DNA of 64,000 bases, taken from NCBI GenBank assembly GCA_946402065.1, contig CAMIVR010000010.1:1-64000 (forward strand), read 5' to 3'. The translations under genes and the position numbers were made by a program. This stretch comes from an uncultured Brevibacillus sp. (GTDB lineage: Bacteria > Bacillota > Bacilli > Brevibacillales > Brevibacillaceae). The notes under the pieces are model-generated. The model saw only the letters and a list, made by a program, of their open reading frames with translations, had not been told where the DNA came from and searched no databases. Shown piece by piece: positions 1 to 8,172 of the stretch; within the stretch, counting starts at the first letter, position 1; every line of letters starts with the position of its first letter.

Positions 1-349
1 CGAGGATTTTCTCGATGTTGTGGCGGGGATTAAGCGACGCAAACGGGTCTTGAAAAACGATTTGCATGTCTCGCCGAACGCGTCTCAATTCGTCTTTTTT
101 CAAAGCGATGACCGATTTTCCTGCGAACTGCACGTCGCCGGCGGTCGGCTCGATCAGCCGCAAAATCGATCGTCCCGTCGTCGATTTCCCGCAGCCGCTC
201 TCGCCTACAAGACCGAGCGTCTCGCCTGTTTTCACCGTAAATGAAACGTCGTCAACCGCTTTGACTGTGCCTACTTCTCTGGCCAGAATACCGCCAGTGA
301 TGGGATAGTATTTTTTCAAGTTTTTGACGATGAGAAGGTCTTCAGCCAC
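1..349 (-). CDS. Oligopeptide ABC transporter ATP-binding protein, OppF/DppF type (partial)
   Basis: The N-terminal ~116 residues of an ABC ATPase are present and the rest lies beyond base 1. From a GTG start at 349 the protein has a Walker A motif ([10 protein letters not shown], near residue 57) and a Q-loop with FQDPFASLNP near residue 102, which is typical of the second ATPase of peptide importers. The start overlaps the stop of the preceding OppD-like gene by 8 bases, so the two are translationally coupled and probably form the ATPase pair of one peptide or dipeptide importer at the inner face of the membrane. The permease and binding-protein genes are not visible on this side. The family is clear; the exact substrate is not. 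Confidence 0.9.
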   Translation of the reverse strand, partial: MAEDLLIVKNLKKYYPITGGILAREVGTVKAVDDVSFTVKTGETLGLVGESGCGKSTTGRSILRLIEPTAGDVQFAGKSVIALKKDELRRVRRDMQIVFQDPFASLNPRHNIEKIL

Positions 350-1346
350 TAGCCTGCTCCTTTCCTGATTGCATGTTCGTTTGGTTCAGCCAACAGCGTG
401 AATAATGTCCGATGCCAACCTTTGAAAGCTCGGGCATTTCCGCGCGGCATCGGTCTGTGGTGTGCTCGCAGCGCGGTGCAAACCTGCAGCCGACAGTCAG
501 GGAACCAGGCAAGGGTACGTTTCCTGGAATGGAGTAGAGTCGTTCTTTGGTGTCCGTCAATTTCGGGATGGATTGTATCAAGCCAACGGTGTAGGGGTGT
601 TGCGGGTTTTTCAGGATGGTTCGCACATCGCCCTGTTCGACGATTTTGCCAGCGTACATGACGACCACTCGGTGGCACATTTCGGCGACGACGCCCAGGT
701 CATGTGTGATCAGCATAATAGCGGTACCGGCTTCTTCGTTCAGTTTGCGCATGAGGTCGAGGATTTGCGCCTGGATGGTAACATCCAGCGCGGTAGTTGG
801 TTCATCTGCAATCAACAGCTGCGGGTTACAGGCCATAGCCATCGCGATCATCACACGCTGTCGCATGCCGCCTGATAATTGATGAGGGTACTCGTGCACG
901 ATTGCTTCGGCTCGGGGGATACCGACCTTTTTCAGCATTTCTATCGTTTTTTGCAGGGCTGCTTTCTTTTTGACTTTCGTGTGGAGGCGAATCACTTCGG
1001 CTATCTGGTCGCCGATTGTGTAGACGGGGTTGAGTGAAGTCATTGGCTCCTGGAAGATCATGGCGATTTCGTTGCCGCGAATCTGCCGCATGCGCTTCTC
1101 CGTGGCCGTAACCAGATCTTCGTCCTTGAAGCGGATGGAACCCCCGACAATTTTGCCTGGCGGGTTCGGAACGAGTCCCATCACCGAAAGCGAGGTCACA
1201 CTCTTTCCACATCCGGATTCGCCCACGATGCCCAGAATTTCCCCCTCTTGGATCGAGATGTTGATTCCGTCGACAGCAGGAATCTGTCCTCTGTCGGTAA
1301 AAAAGTGCGTTTGCAAGTTATTCAATTCTAGTAACGTTTGTGTCAA
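342..1346 (-). CDS. Oligopeptide/dipeptide ABC transporter ATP-binding protein, OppD/DppD type
   Basis: 334 aa, full family length. Walker A GESGCGKS lies at about residues 42-49, the Q-loop at [10 protein letters not shown], the ABC signature LSGGMRQR near 157 and Walker [10 protein letters not shown] near 178. The C-terminal oligopeptide-type extension contains the Cys-rich GCRFAPRC motif that is characteristic of OppD/DppD. The start is TTG, with AGAGGTG about 7 bases upstream. It overlaps the downstream OppF-like gene by 8 bases. It should energise peptide uptake together with that partner. A candidate sigma-A promoter lies at 1402-1430. The Opp versus Dpp assignment cannot be made from the ATPase alone. 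Confidence 0.93.
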   Translation of the reverse strand: MTQTLLELNNLQTHFFTDRGQIPAVDGINISIQEGEILGIVGESGCGKSVTSLSVMGLVPNPPGKIVGGSIRFKDEDLVTATEKRMRQIRGNEIAMIFQEPMTSLNPVYTIGDQIAEVIRLHTKVKKKAALQKTIEMLKKVGIPRAEAIVHEYPHQLSGGMRQRVMIAMAMACNPQLLIADEPTTALDVTIQAQILDLMRKLNEEAGTAIMLITHDLGVVAEMCHRVVVMYAGKIVEQGDVRTILKNPQHPYTVGLIQSIPKLTDTKERLYSIPGNVPLPGSLTVGCRFAPRCEHTTDRCRAEMPELSKVGIGHYSRCWLNQTNMQSGKEQASG

Positions 1347-1401
1347 TCAGCGCACCTCTTTTTCCGAAAAATATTGGCAGAAAAGGAAACTAGCTGTAGA
1401 T

Positions 1402-1430
1402 ATTATCCCATTAACAATATTTTTTGGCAA
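1402..1430 (-). promoter_or_regulatory. Candidate sigma-A promoter for the oppD/oppF-like pair
   Basis: Minus strand: -35 TTGCCA at 1430-1425, 17-base spacer, -10 GATAAT at 1407-1402, about 55 bases before the TTG start. It lies in AT-rich DNA. It is a pattern match only. Confidence 0.45.
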
Positions 1431-1469
1431 CAAAATTAATTTTGAATATTATTTTAAATACAGGAAGAA

Positions 1470-1491
1470 AGACTTGTTTTTTTACAAGTCT
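1470..1491 (-). terminator. Intrinsic terminator after yqxA
   Basis: Perfect 8-bp stem AGACTTGT/ACAAGTCT (1470-1477 with 1484-1491) with a 6-base loop. On the minus strand it is followed by TTTC. It lies just beyond the yqxA stop and separates the sporulation block from the peptide-transporter genes. Confidence 0.6.
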
Positions 1492-1514
1492 CTGCGAATT
1501 TCTACGTATTATTG

Positions 1515-1820
1515 CTAGGGTTGAAGGAACCCAGCCACCCAGTCAATCGCTTTTTTCGTCCCGTCTTTGACGAACTGACCGGCTGTCAAACCGAATTCGC
1601 TGACGTAATTGATCATCTGCTTGGGATTTGCTTTCACCTGCTTGCCCATCACGGCAATTTCCATTTCGCCTTTATCTACTTTTGTAATGTAAAAGCTTTG
1701 CGGTTTTTGCTCCGGCAGACCGTCAACCTTGTATATCCCCCGTTCGGCCGTCTGCAATCCAAGCACTACCCCTACCAGCAAAATCGCCAAAAGACCGATT
1801 AACTTCAGCGTTACATTCAC
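1515..1820 (-). CDS. yqxA: YqxA-family small membrane protein (DUF3679)
   Basis: 101 aa. An N-terminal hydrophobic segment (about residues 5-22) is followed by a soluble tail. The sequence and its position immediately after spoIIP match the DUF3679/YqxA family of Bacillales. The start is GTG with GAGGTG about 7 bases upstream. It begins 7 bases after the spoIIP stop, so the two are co-transcribed. The function is unknown; the context suggests mother-cell or forespore membrane work during sporulation. In B. subtilis the next gene is lepA; here a terminator and transporter genes follow instead. Confidence 0.85.
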   Translation of the reverse strand: MNVTLKLIGLLAILLVGVVLGLQTAERGIYKVDGLPEQKPQSFYITKVDKGEMEIAVMGKQVKANPKQMINYVSEFGLTAGQFVKDGTKKAIDWVAGFLQP

Positions 1821-1826
1821 TTGCGC

Positions 1827-3044
1827 TCACCTCTTGTCTGCTTTCGGCGAACCTTCGGCAGAGACGCGTTCTGCTTGCCAGTAAAAATCTGCAAAGACGT
1901 CAGCAAACGCTTCTACCGAGTTGTAGCACTCCTGAACCGAATTTTCCGGTCCCCCGACCTCCAGCAGCAAGCTTCCCGGGGAGACCGATTGGTTGTACTC
2001 ACCATTATTCCCATTTCCTTCACTTTTAGCTGCAACACCGCGCGAAAGTCCCGGGTATTTCTTTTCCAGCAGCGCATGCAGCTCCTTGGCCAGCTGCGCG
2101 TTTTTCTCGTGGTTTTTGTTCAGCATGCCGATGACGAAAAACAGTCTCGCATACGTTTTGCCGTTGATGACGATCGTTGTGTTGTCGCGCGGCTTTGAGT
2201 CGCGATGGATGTCAAAGTAGTATTTGAGGCCGTGATTCCGCTGCGTTGCCGCCATGACCGTCTTGAGCGACTCGGCGTAGGAAAGCGGATAGCTCTGCCC
2301 TTTATCGACCAAGCGCTGGTAGATGTCGTCGGTGTTGACTTCCGTGCCGATCCCTTTGTCCCGCAGCGCTTCTCCCAAATGCCTGCCGACGAGGGTAATG
2401 TTTCGCGTCGGATGGTCGATCGACTCGCCCTGCCTGGTCGTTTCGCTCAACCAGGACTCCCTGTTGTGCGTATGGTAGACGAAGACCGTATTGTCTTTAG
2501 CCGGAACGGGATTGGCATGCTTGGGCTCGGTATTTTCTGTCGTAGGCTCCTCGATCGTCGGCGCTTCTGTCTGGGGCTGTTCCTTTGCCAGGTCGGAGGA
2601 TTTGGGAGGATTGGCCAGCGAATCAGGCACCTCCAGCTCGGGAATGGTCGGGGGCGGATATTCGACGTACAGGTCGGCGGGGCCTGTGCCCTTGCCGGCT
2701 ACGATCAAGCGAGCATCGTCAAACGTCAACAGACCAGGCAGCTCTCGTCCCAGCAGGCTGCGCAAATCTCCGGGGTGAATACTGGTGATCAGCTCGAAGA
2801 CAAAACTGCTGACAGAACCGCTCTCGTGATTCTCTGAAGCTTGTATGGAATCGGCCAGTGTCGGAATCTCTTTGCTCATGATCTCGATCATCGCCAGACT
2901 GGAGACGTTGGCAGTGGCCTGCTGTATCGTTGACGATGTCAGCATCAGCCGGTTGCCCGCCATTGCCATCCCGGCTGTAATCAAGAAGAGTAGTGCTGTG
3001 CCGAGAGAAAGTATGATAAAGTGGCGCTGCAATAAGTTCGTCAT
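1827..3044 (-). CDS. spoIIP: Stage II sporulation protein P (peptidoglycan hydrolase of the engulfment complex)
   Basis: 405 aa. There is an N-terminal transmembrane anchor (about residues 10-30), a low-complexity Pro/Glu/Thr linker (about 125-185) and a C-terminal SpoIIP domain. That domain starts near VFVYHTHNRESWL and contains the conserved His/Glu residues. SpoIIP is an amidase and endopeptidase that acts with SpoIID and SpoIIM to thin septal peptidoglycan so that the mother-cell membrane can migrate around the forespore. An AGGAGGAGAAG Shine-Dalgarno precedes ATG 3044. The gene lies between gpr and yqxA as in B. subtilis. The gap to gpr holds two strong hairpins, so it probably has its own promoter as well. 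Confidence 0.95.
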   Translation of the reverse strand: MTNLLQRHFIILSLGTALLFLITAGMAMAGNRLMLTSSTIQQATANVSSLAMIEIMSKEIPTLADSIQASENHESGSVSSFVFELITSIHPGDLRSLLGRELPGLLTFDDARLIVAGKGTGPADLYVEYPPPTIPELEVPDSLANPPKSSDLAKEQPQTEAPTIEEPTTENTEPKHANPVPAKDNTVFVYHTHNRESWLSETTRQGESIDHPTRNITLVGRHLGEALRDKGIGTEVNTDDIYQRLVDKGQSYPLSYAESLKTVMAATQRNHGLKYYFDIHRDSKPRDNTTIVINGKTYARLFFVIGMLNKNHEKNAQLAKELHALLEKKYPGLSRGVAAKSEGNGNNGEYNQSVSPGSLLLEVGGPENSVQECYNSVEAFADVFADFYWQAERVSAEGSPKADKR

Positions 3045-3147
3045 TGCTTCTCCTCCTCTGACTCTCGCTTGCGTGTCTTACTCTATCACTATGCTGGTAG
3101 CAGAAGAGGTAGAACGAATTTTTTACTAGAGATAAGTTGATAGAGAA

Positions 3148-3221
3148 ACACGCCAACGCATCCAGCCTGCCATGTGACCTAAGAGAAGGTCGACAGTCAG
3201 ACTTGAGAGACGTTGGCGTGT
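3148..3221. repeat. Structured inverted repeat in the gpr-spoIIP gap
   Basis: An 11-bp perfect inverted repeat, ACACGCCAACG at 3148-3158 and CGTTGGCGTGT at 3211-3221, encloses 52 bases that hold an inner GACC/GGTC hairpin. As minus-strand RNA it ends in GTGTTTCTC, so a gpr terminator or a structured spoIIP leader are both possible. Confidence 0.5.
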
Positions 3222-3233
3222 GTGATTTCACGG

Positions 3234-3271
3234 GATGAGCGAGATGCGCCACAGTGGCGCTCTCCCTCATC
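3234..3271. repeat. Strong hairpin downstream of gpr
   Basis: GCGCCAC-A-GTGGCGC core (3246-3260), extended outward by GATGAG...CTCATC and GAGA/TCTC to give a stem of about 18 bp with few mismatches. There is no U-run on either side, so it is not a classical intrinsic terminator. It may protect the gpr mRNA 3' end or act as a processing site. Confidence 0.5.
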
Positions 3272-3316
3272 AGCGTTGGAAAAGCTGATCTCTTGCCAGT
3301 GTCGCGGCGGGTGCTG

Positions 3317-4417
3317 CTAATGCGTGTACGCGCTCAGATTCTCGTCGTTTACTGCCTGGTGCAACGCATTGTTCAAGCCGCTGGCGATTACATTGGCAAC
3401 TCCTTCGATGAATTCATCGATCTCTTTTGGCGTGACGACGAGGTTTTGTCCAAGCGGCTGCAGCACTTCGTGTATGAGCTGTCGCTTATCCCCTTCGGAC
3501 AGGCTGCCGACCAGCCCCATGAACGTCTTGCGCGACTCCAAATCGGGCAGGTCCGCTTCCGTATACGGTTCCTTGCGCTCGGGCAGGTCGCTCATCGCCA
3601 GCCGGTTATAGGCCCGTTTGCTCTCCGCAAGAGACTGTCCAAAGTGACCGAGCAGATACGTGATTGCATCGTGGACGATGGTTGACGCAAAGACGACGGT
3701 AGGAACACCGATGGCAATCACCGGGATGCCCAGCGTTTCTTTATCGATCGCCTTGCGCTTGTTCCCGACGCCGGATCCGGGATGGATGCCTGCATCTGAG
3801 ATTTGAATGGTCGTGTTCACCCGGTGCAGCGCCCGTGAGGCGAGAGCGTCGATGGCGATGATGAAATCAGGCTTGCTCTGCTCGACCACGCCGAACACGA
3901 TCTCGCTCGTCTCGATACCGGTGATGCCGAGCACCCCGGGTGACAAAGCGCTCACTTCGCGATAGCCCTCTTCGACCGTTTCCGGTGCGAGTGTAAACAG
4001 ATGCCTGGTTACGAGCAGGTTCTCCACGACAAGCGGACCGAGCGCGTCAGGCGTGACGTTCCAGTTGCCCAAGCCTACAACGAGCGCCTTTTTGTCCACC
4101 GTCAGGCCCAGATCGTCGAGAAACCGCTTGAATTCCCGGGTAAAGCGCCTGGTCACCTGCGCTTCAATCTCCGTGTCATTGTTGCGCAGCTTGGGTACCT
4201 CGATCGTCACGTAGCGACCTGGCAGCTTGCCGATCTGCCGCCCTGCTTCGGCGTCTTTTACCGTGATTCGGGTGACCTTGATCCCCGGCTCCTGTTCATC
4301 GTCCTCCATCTGGACGCCGGTAAGATCGGCTCCTCCTTGCTGTTCGGCCAATTCGCGGGACTCCACTGCCAAATCGGTCCGTATCGAATAGACGGATAAA
4401 TCGATGTTGTGCTCCAT
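3317..4417 (-). CDS. gpr: Germination protease (GPR) for small acid-soluble spore proteins
   Basis: 366 aa from ATG 4417, close to the 368 aa of the B. subtilis enzyme. The N-terminus YSIRTDLAVE and the regions VVGLGNWNVTPDALGP, PDFIIAIDALAS and HPGSGVGNKRK are hallmarks of the A25 family. GPR is made in the forespore as a zymogen and degrades SASP when the spore germinates. An upstream in-frame ATG at 4462 would add 15 residues, but the GGAAAGGAG motif sits about 10 bases before 4417 and that start gives the usual N-terminus. It is divergent from rpsT; a sigma-G-like promoter overlaps a hairpin at 4487-4509. Confidence 0.95.
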   Translation of the reverse strand: MEHNIDLSVYSIRTDLAVESRELAEQQGGADLTGVQMEDDEQEPGIKVTRITVKDAEAGRQIGKLPGRYVTIEVPKLRNNDTEIEAQVTRRFTREFKRFLDDLGLTVDKKALVVGLGNWNVTPDALGPLVVENLLVTRHLFTLAPETVEEGYREVSALSPGVLGITGIETSEIVFGVVEQSKPDFIIAIDALASRALHRVNTTIQISDAGIHPGSGVGNKRKAIDKETLGIPVIAIGVPTVVFASTIVHDAITYLLGHFGQSLAESKRAYNRLAMSDLPERKEPYTEADLPDLESRKTFMGLVGSLSEGDKRQLIHEVLQPLGQNLVVTPKEIDEFIEGVANVIASGLNNALHQAVNDENLSAYTH

Positions 4418-4480
4418 CGCATTCCGGCTCCTTTCCACACTGGTTGGATGTGCTGCATTCATCCTTTGGCAACTCTTTAC

Positions 4481-4509
4481 TAGCTTGTATAAAACACGCG
4501 CTTTTATAC
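4481..4509 (-). promoter_or_regulatory. Candidate forespore (sigma-G-like) promoter of gpr
   Basis: Minus strand: GTATA at 4509-4505, 17-base spacer and CAAGCTA at 4487-4481 resemble the sigma-G pattern GNATR-N17/18-CATNNTA. gpr is known to be forespore-expressed in B. subtilis. The same bases form an 8-bp GTATAAAA/TTTTATAC dyad (4487-4494/4502-4509). Weak evidence. Confidence 0.3.
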
Positions 4510-4520
4510 GGATTCCTTTC

Positions 4521-4549
4521 TTGCATTCAGCCTAGTCACATGCTAGAAT
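4521..4549 (+). promoter_or_regulatory. Sigma-A promoter of rpsT
   Basis: TTGCAT (4521-4526), 17-base spacer, TAGAAT (4544-4549), about 60 bases before the rpsT start. It is a good match to a vegetative promoter for a single-gene transcript that ends at the terminator at 4898-4932. Confidence 0.6.
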
Positions 4550-4610
4550 ATGATTTGTTGTATTTCTATGACTCATGACCTTTTTTCCACGTTTTAAGGA
4601 GGTGACAACG

Positions 4611-4886
4611 ATGCCGAATATTAAATCCGCGATCAAGCGTACAAAACAAATTGAAAAACGCCGTGCACAACGCGCTTCTCAAAAGTCTGATCTCCGTTCT
4701 GCGGTGAAAAGCTTTGAAAAAGCTGCTGCTTCCAGCAACCTCGAATTAGCGAAATCTACACTCCTGGTAGCTGTTAAAAAGCTGGACAAGGCTGCTACCA
4801 AAGGTCTTATCCATAAAAACGCTGCGAACCGTCAAAAGTCCCGCTTGATGAAAAAATTAAACGCTCTTACTTCTCCTGTAGCGTAA
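4611..4886 (+). CDS. rpsT: 30S ribosomal protein S20
   Basis: 91 aa, highly basic. It starts MPNIKSAIKRTKQIEKRR and has the conserved KGLIHKNAANRQKSRL segment near the C-terminus, which is diagnostic of bS20. It binds 16S rRNA in the small subunit. The start is fixed by AAGGAGGTG at 4596-4604; the longer in-frame extension upstream is not translated. It is convergent with holA and shares the hairpin at 4898-4932. Confidence 0.98.
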   Translation: MPNIKSAIKRTKQIEKRRAQRASQKSDLRSAVKSFEKAAASSNLELAKSTLLVAVKKLDKAATKGLIHKNAANRQKSRLMKKLNALTSPVA

Positions 4887-4897
4887 GAACGTTATGG

Positions 4898-4932
4898 AAA
4901 ACCCCCGAGAATCTCGTGTTCTCGGGGGTTTT
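4898..4932. terminator. Bidirectional terminator between rpsT and holA
   Basis: 14-bp perfect stem (AAAACCCCCGAGAA at 4898-4911 with its complement at 4919-4932) and a 7-base loop. An A-run precedes and a T-run follows, so it can stop transcription of rpsT (+) and of holA (-). Confidence 0.85.
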
Positions 4933-4941
4933 CTTGCGTTC

Positions 4942-5982
4942 TCAGCGGCGCACGCGGGCAGCAACTCTGGTGATGAACAATTCAATCGCGAGCTGCTTGT
5001 CGACCTGCCCCGACTTCATTCGGTAATCCTCTTCTGCCAGCAGTGTCAGCAAGCTGCTCAAACTGCCTTCGTCAAAATGCCGGGCTTGGTCAACCGCTTT
5101 TTTGACTGCGAACGGATGGACCTTCAGCATGTTGGCGATTTGCTGCTGGGTATATCCGCGCGGGCCCCACACTTTTACGGCGAGCAGCAGGCGGAATTGT
5201 CTGGCAAGCAGCGCTAGCAGCTTGATCGGTTCCTCGCCTGTTTTGGCACAATCGTAAAAAATCCGGAACGCCTGGGTCAACTGCCCTGACACTACTGCTT
5301 CAACGAGCGCGAACACGTCCTGCTCCAGCGTACGGGCAGCGAGCAGCTCGATCGTTTCCCCTGTGATTTTGGCATCGTTGCCCCCGAGGTACAGGGCCAT
5401 TTTCTCCAATTCCTTATCCAGCAGGCGCAATTCGCTGCCGACCCACTCGACCAGCTTGATCGCCTCTTCCCGTTCGATCAGAGCGGCGTATTTTTTCGCC
5501 CGGCGCTCTACCCACGAGTACAAATCGTGGTCTTTCAACGGCTGGAACGAGAGAACCGTCGCTTTTTCATGCAGGACCTTGACGATTTTTTTCCGCTCGT
5601 CCAGCTTTTCTCCGGGGACGTCGATGATCAGGGACGTGTACGGGGGAGGGTTGTCCAAATAGTGGACCAATGCCGCCGGGTCTACCTCGAACTTCGCCTG
5701 GTTCGGCGCCTTGGCGCCAGTCAAAAAGTAGCCGCGACTGGCGACGACAAGCCGATGGTCGGCCAGGAAGGGCAATGTCTCCGCATCTTGCAGTATATCG
5801 GCGAGGGCGTGCTCGGTGCAGTCGTAGTAGCTGATATTGAGGTCGGCATAGGTCGGGTCAATCATCTCCCTTTTGGCCAGGGAAACGAATTCTTCCTTCA
5901 TAAAGCTCTCTTCCCCGCTCAAGACGTACACGGGGGAAAACTGCTTCTCTCTGATCTGTTTAATTGCCGTCCGCAACTCCAT
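4942..5982 (-). CDS. holA: DNA polymerase III delta subunit (clamp loader)
   Basis: 346 aa, usual length. The N-terminal HolA domain (PVYVLSGEESFMKEEF) and C-terminal domain with KLLALLARQFRLLLAVK fit the Gram-positive HolA/YqeN family. The protein opens the beta clamp during loading onto primed DNA. It is convergent with rpsT as in B. subtilis. The start at ATG 5982 is preceded by AAAAAGGAGACACACA. In B. subtilis comEC lies just upstream with little between them; here about 1 kb of non-coding DNA and an ECF sigma operon intervene. Confidence 0.95.
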   Translation of the reverse strand: MELRTAIKQIREKQFSPVYVLSGEESFMKEEFVSLAKREMIDPTYADLNISYYDCTEHALADILQDAETLPFLADHRLVVASRGYFLTGAKAPNQAKFEVDPAALVHYLDNPPPYTSLIIDVPGEKLDERKKIVKVLHEKATVLSFQPLKDHDLYSWVERRAKKYAALIEREEAIKLVEWVGSELRLLDKELEKMALYLGGNDAKITGETIELLAARTLEQDVFALVEAVVSGQLTQAFRIFYDCAKTGEEPIKLLALLARQFRLLLAVKVWGPRGYTQQQIANMLKVHPFAVKKAVDQARHFDEGSLSSLLTLLAEEDYRMKSGQVDKQLAIELFITRVAARVRR

Positions 5983-6550
5983 TGTGTGTCTCCTTTTTGC
6001 TTTGCGTAATCGAACCAGCTTTGTTTTTTACGATACCAAAAAACAGCCGAAAGGAAAACCCTGCGTCTCTGCTTGTCTGGGGCAATACGCAGCTTCTATC
6101 TGTGAAAAAAGAAAAAGACCTTGTTCCGGGCTGTCGGGGTGGGAGAGAAAAGAGAACTGGGCTCCGTTCGTTGCGGCTTTTGCAAGGAAGCAATCACTGG
6201 CCGGCTCCGCTCCAAAAACGGCACGCCGACCAAAATTCCGAAGAAGATTATTCAACCGTAGAGTTGGTCTATAAAGCTGTGCCATTTTTTCCGCTCCGCC
6301 TGGGTTAAGCCACAAAGGCCTCCGCCCATTTCTCTTTTCTCTCTCCAAGCGACTGGACAGGATCAACGTGCGAAAATTCTGCGATGAACTCGTCTGAATT
6401 TGCATTGCCGTACAAGGAAACATGAACCGTTCAAGGCAGCTTGTACAGGTAGAGATTGAAAAGCCGTTGGAAATATTACCGCTTGTTCGAGCGCAATCGT
6501 TGCTAAATTCGGATTTTCAGCATCCTGATCATCCCACAAACACTGCAGCC

Positions 6551-6761
6551 GGGGAATCGCCAAGAAGAGATAAGCGGAGCTTTTTGACAGCGCTACCCAG
6601 ACGGAGCCAAAAAAACGGAACGTCTTTCGCGCCACACTGGCATCCATGAAATACGTCCCTCGCGGCTTTTGGGGCGCGGTTCCGTTTTTTTGGCGGAGTC
6701 GGCCTTGAAGGCTCCCCCGGGCGCTGTCACTTGCGGAGCGTTCTCTTCTTGGCGATTCCCC
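6551..6761. repeat. 211-bp nested imperfect palindrome (MITE-like or large hairpin RNA)
   Basis: Three nested arm pairs occur in the correct order. They are 20 bp perfect at 6551-6570 with 6742-6761 (outer arm GGGGAATCGCCAAGAAGAGA), 9 bp at 6585-6593 with 6721-6729 (TGACAGCGC), and 16 bp perfect at 6606-6621 with 6679-6694 (GCCAAAAAAACGGAAC). The apical loop is 57 bases. A 7-bp direct repeat CACTGCA flanks it at 6541-6547 and 6769-6775, a few bases outside the arms. No ORF lies inside. The architecture resembles a non-autonomous element; a structured transcript is the alternative. Confidence 0.6.
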
Positions 6762-6815
6762 TCGTCTCCACTGCACCCACGATTGCACAATGATTACATA
6801 TCGTGCTGAAAATAA

Positions 6816-6846
6816 CGAGGCCGCAGCTCGTTGCGCTGCGACCTCG
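6816..6846 (+). terminator. Terminator-like hairpin in the holA upstream region
   Basis: 12-bp stem with one mismatch (CGAGGCCGCAGC at 6816-6827 with GCTGCGACCTCG at 6835-6846), 7-base loop, followed by CTTTTTC on the plus strand. On the minus strand (downstream of the anti-sigma operon) only TTATT follows, so which transcript it ends is unclear. Confidence 0.4.
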
Positions 6847-7044
6847 CTTTTCGGATTTGCACCTTTTATGTAAACGTCTAGGCAGAAGCCCCGGGTTTTC
6901 TCCTCCCTAAACGATAAGCAGGGGGTGCTTGGTACTTTACTATATGCACAGTGCAGAAAAGGGGTGCAGGTCCCTGCCGCCCCCATTTTCGCAAAGGATG
7001 CATTGCCAATCATGATACACTTCATGCACTTCAAACGTACGGTA

Positions 7045-8172
7045 TTAGTCCCATCCCTTTTTGCGTTTTTCCTGCTCTTTCTGTATCTCTTCTTTCAGCT
7101 TGTTTAGCGCTTTGCGCAATTCTTCCGCTACCTTTTCCCGGTTTTTATCCCGTTCTTCATCAAACTTTTTCTGCATCTCTTGCAGCTCTTGCATTTTCTT
7201 CGCAAATTCTTCTTCCCAATCCTTGCCTTGCCCGTTCTCGTCCTTTTCCTTGCCGTTGTTTTTGTTGCCGCTGTTTTTGTTGCCCTTGTTTTCCTTGGCG
7301 TCCTTGCTTGCCGCTTTGCCGGCAGCCCCTTTATTCCCCTTCTGCTGGTCCTTCTGGGCAGGAGCTATTGCCTTTGCCGAGCCCTTGTTGCCGTCTGCGT
7401 TCGGCCGCTGGTTACCCGTGGCTTGCTTGCCGCTCTTTTCACCTCCGGCAGGTTGATGGTTCGCCTGGCTCTTCCCTGGCGGCTGCTGGCCGACAGATTG
7501 TCCATTCTTGCCAGTCTGAGCATTCCCGTTGGGCTGCTCTTTCACTGCCGGTGGCGTTTGATTTCCTGACGGCTGAACCGGCGGCGTCTGTGGGGGAGTG
7601 GGCGTGTTCGCCGACGTTTGCTGATTGTCTTTGCCTTGGTTAAGCGTGCTAGCCGGTTGTTTGTCATCCGGCTCCGGATTGATTGCGACCATTTCGCCAG
7701 GCGAGCCGACTGAGGCCGAATTGCGGTCTTCCGGCTCTTTTTTGTCATGATTGGCGATGGCAAACAAACCGATCAAGAGACACGCCGCGGCTAGACCGGT
7801 ACCCGCTTTGGCCAACCAGACTCGCGTCAAGCTCTTTTTCTTCGCGGCAGGCAATTCCTGCTTGCTTTGCAAACGCGGCAATTCCGCATGTTCAGCCGAG
7901 CTTGCCAGCCCTGCCGCACTGGCCTGCAAAGCAGCAGCCTGTTCAGGTCCGGCGGTTGATTCAAGCCGGGGCAAAATCGAATCGACGATACTGAATGGAG
8001 GGGTCACTTTCGGAAGCTGGGTTAATTCATCGGAAACGGATTGCAGGCGTTCATTCAAGCACTTCATTTCAGGATTTGCCCGCAGTGCACTGTGCAGCTG
8101 CGCCTGCTCCACTTCAGTCAAATCGCCATCCAGATTGCGCTGGATCAACTCCATTATCGCTTCTCGATTCAT
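7045..8172 (-). CDS. Membrane-anchored anti-sigma factor
   Basis: 375 aa. The N-terminal ~60 residues have the anti-sigma-domain pattern (LIQRNLDGDLTEVEQAQLHS...), but the usual zinc ligands H-x3-C-x2-C are not conserved. One transmembrane segment follows (about residues 140-162). After it comes a long extracytoplasmic Pro/Asn/Gln/Gly/Lys-rich low-complexity region (about 170-310) and a charged coiled-coil tail (about 310-375). It overlaps the sigma-factor gene by 4 bases (ATGA), the classic sigma/anti-sigma pairing, so it should hold that sigma factor at the membrane until a wall or envelope signal arrives. The signal is unknown. AAAGGAGGGG precedes the ATG. Confidence 0.85.
   Translation of the reverse strand: MNREAIMELIQRNLDGDLTEVEQAQLHSALRANPEMKCLNERLQSVSDELTQLPKVTPPFSIVDSILPRLESTAGPEQAAALQASAAGLASSAEHAELPRLQSKQELPAAKKKSLTRVWLAKAGTGLAAACLLIGLFAIANHDKKEPEDRNSASVGSPGEMVAINPEPDDKQPASTLNQGKDNQQTSANTPTPPQTPPVQPSGNQTPPAVKEQPNGNAQTGKNGQSVGQQPPGKSQANHQPAGGEKSGKQATGNQRPNADGNKGSAKAIAPAQKDQQKGNKGAAGKAASKDAKENKGNKNSGNKNNGKEKDENGQGKDWEEEFAKKMQELQEMQKKFDEERDKNREKVAEELRKALNKLKEEIQKEQEKRKKGWD

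Larger units (their letters stand above)
5983..7044. other. Gene-free stretch between holA and the anti-sigma gene
   Basis: About 1.06 kb without a convincing gene. The open frames (such as 6028-6423 and 6363-7034 on minus) lack ribosome binding sites and read as low-quality protein. What can be seen is a 211-bp nested palindrome (6551-6761) and a terminator-like hairpin (6816-6846). No tRNA or rRNA pattern was found. It could hold decayed coding DNA or an undescribed non-coding RNA. Confidence 0.5.

Noticed and set aside
6363-7034. 223-codon minus frame in the holA upstream desert
   Set aside because: It runs through the nested palindrome, has no ribosome binding site and reads as repeated-DNA translation with no domain.
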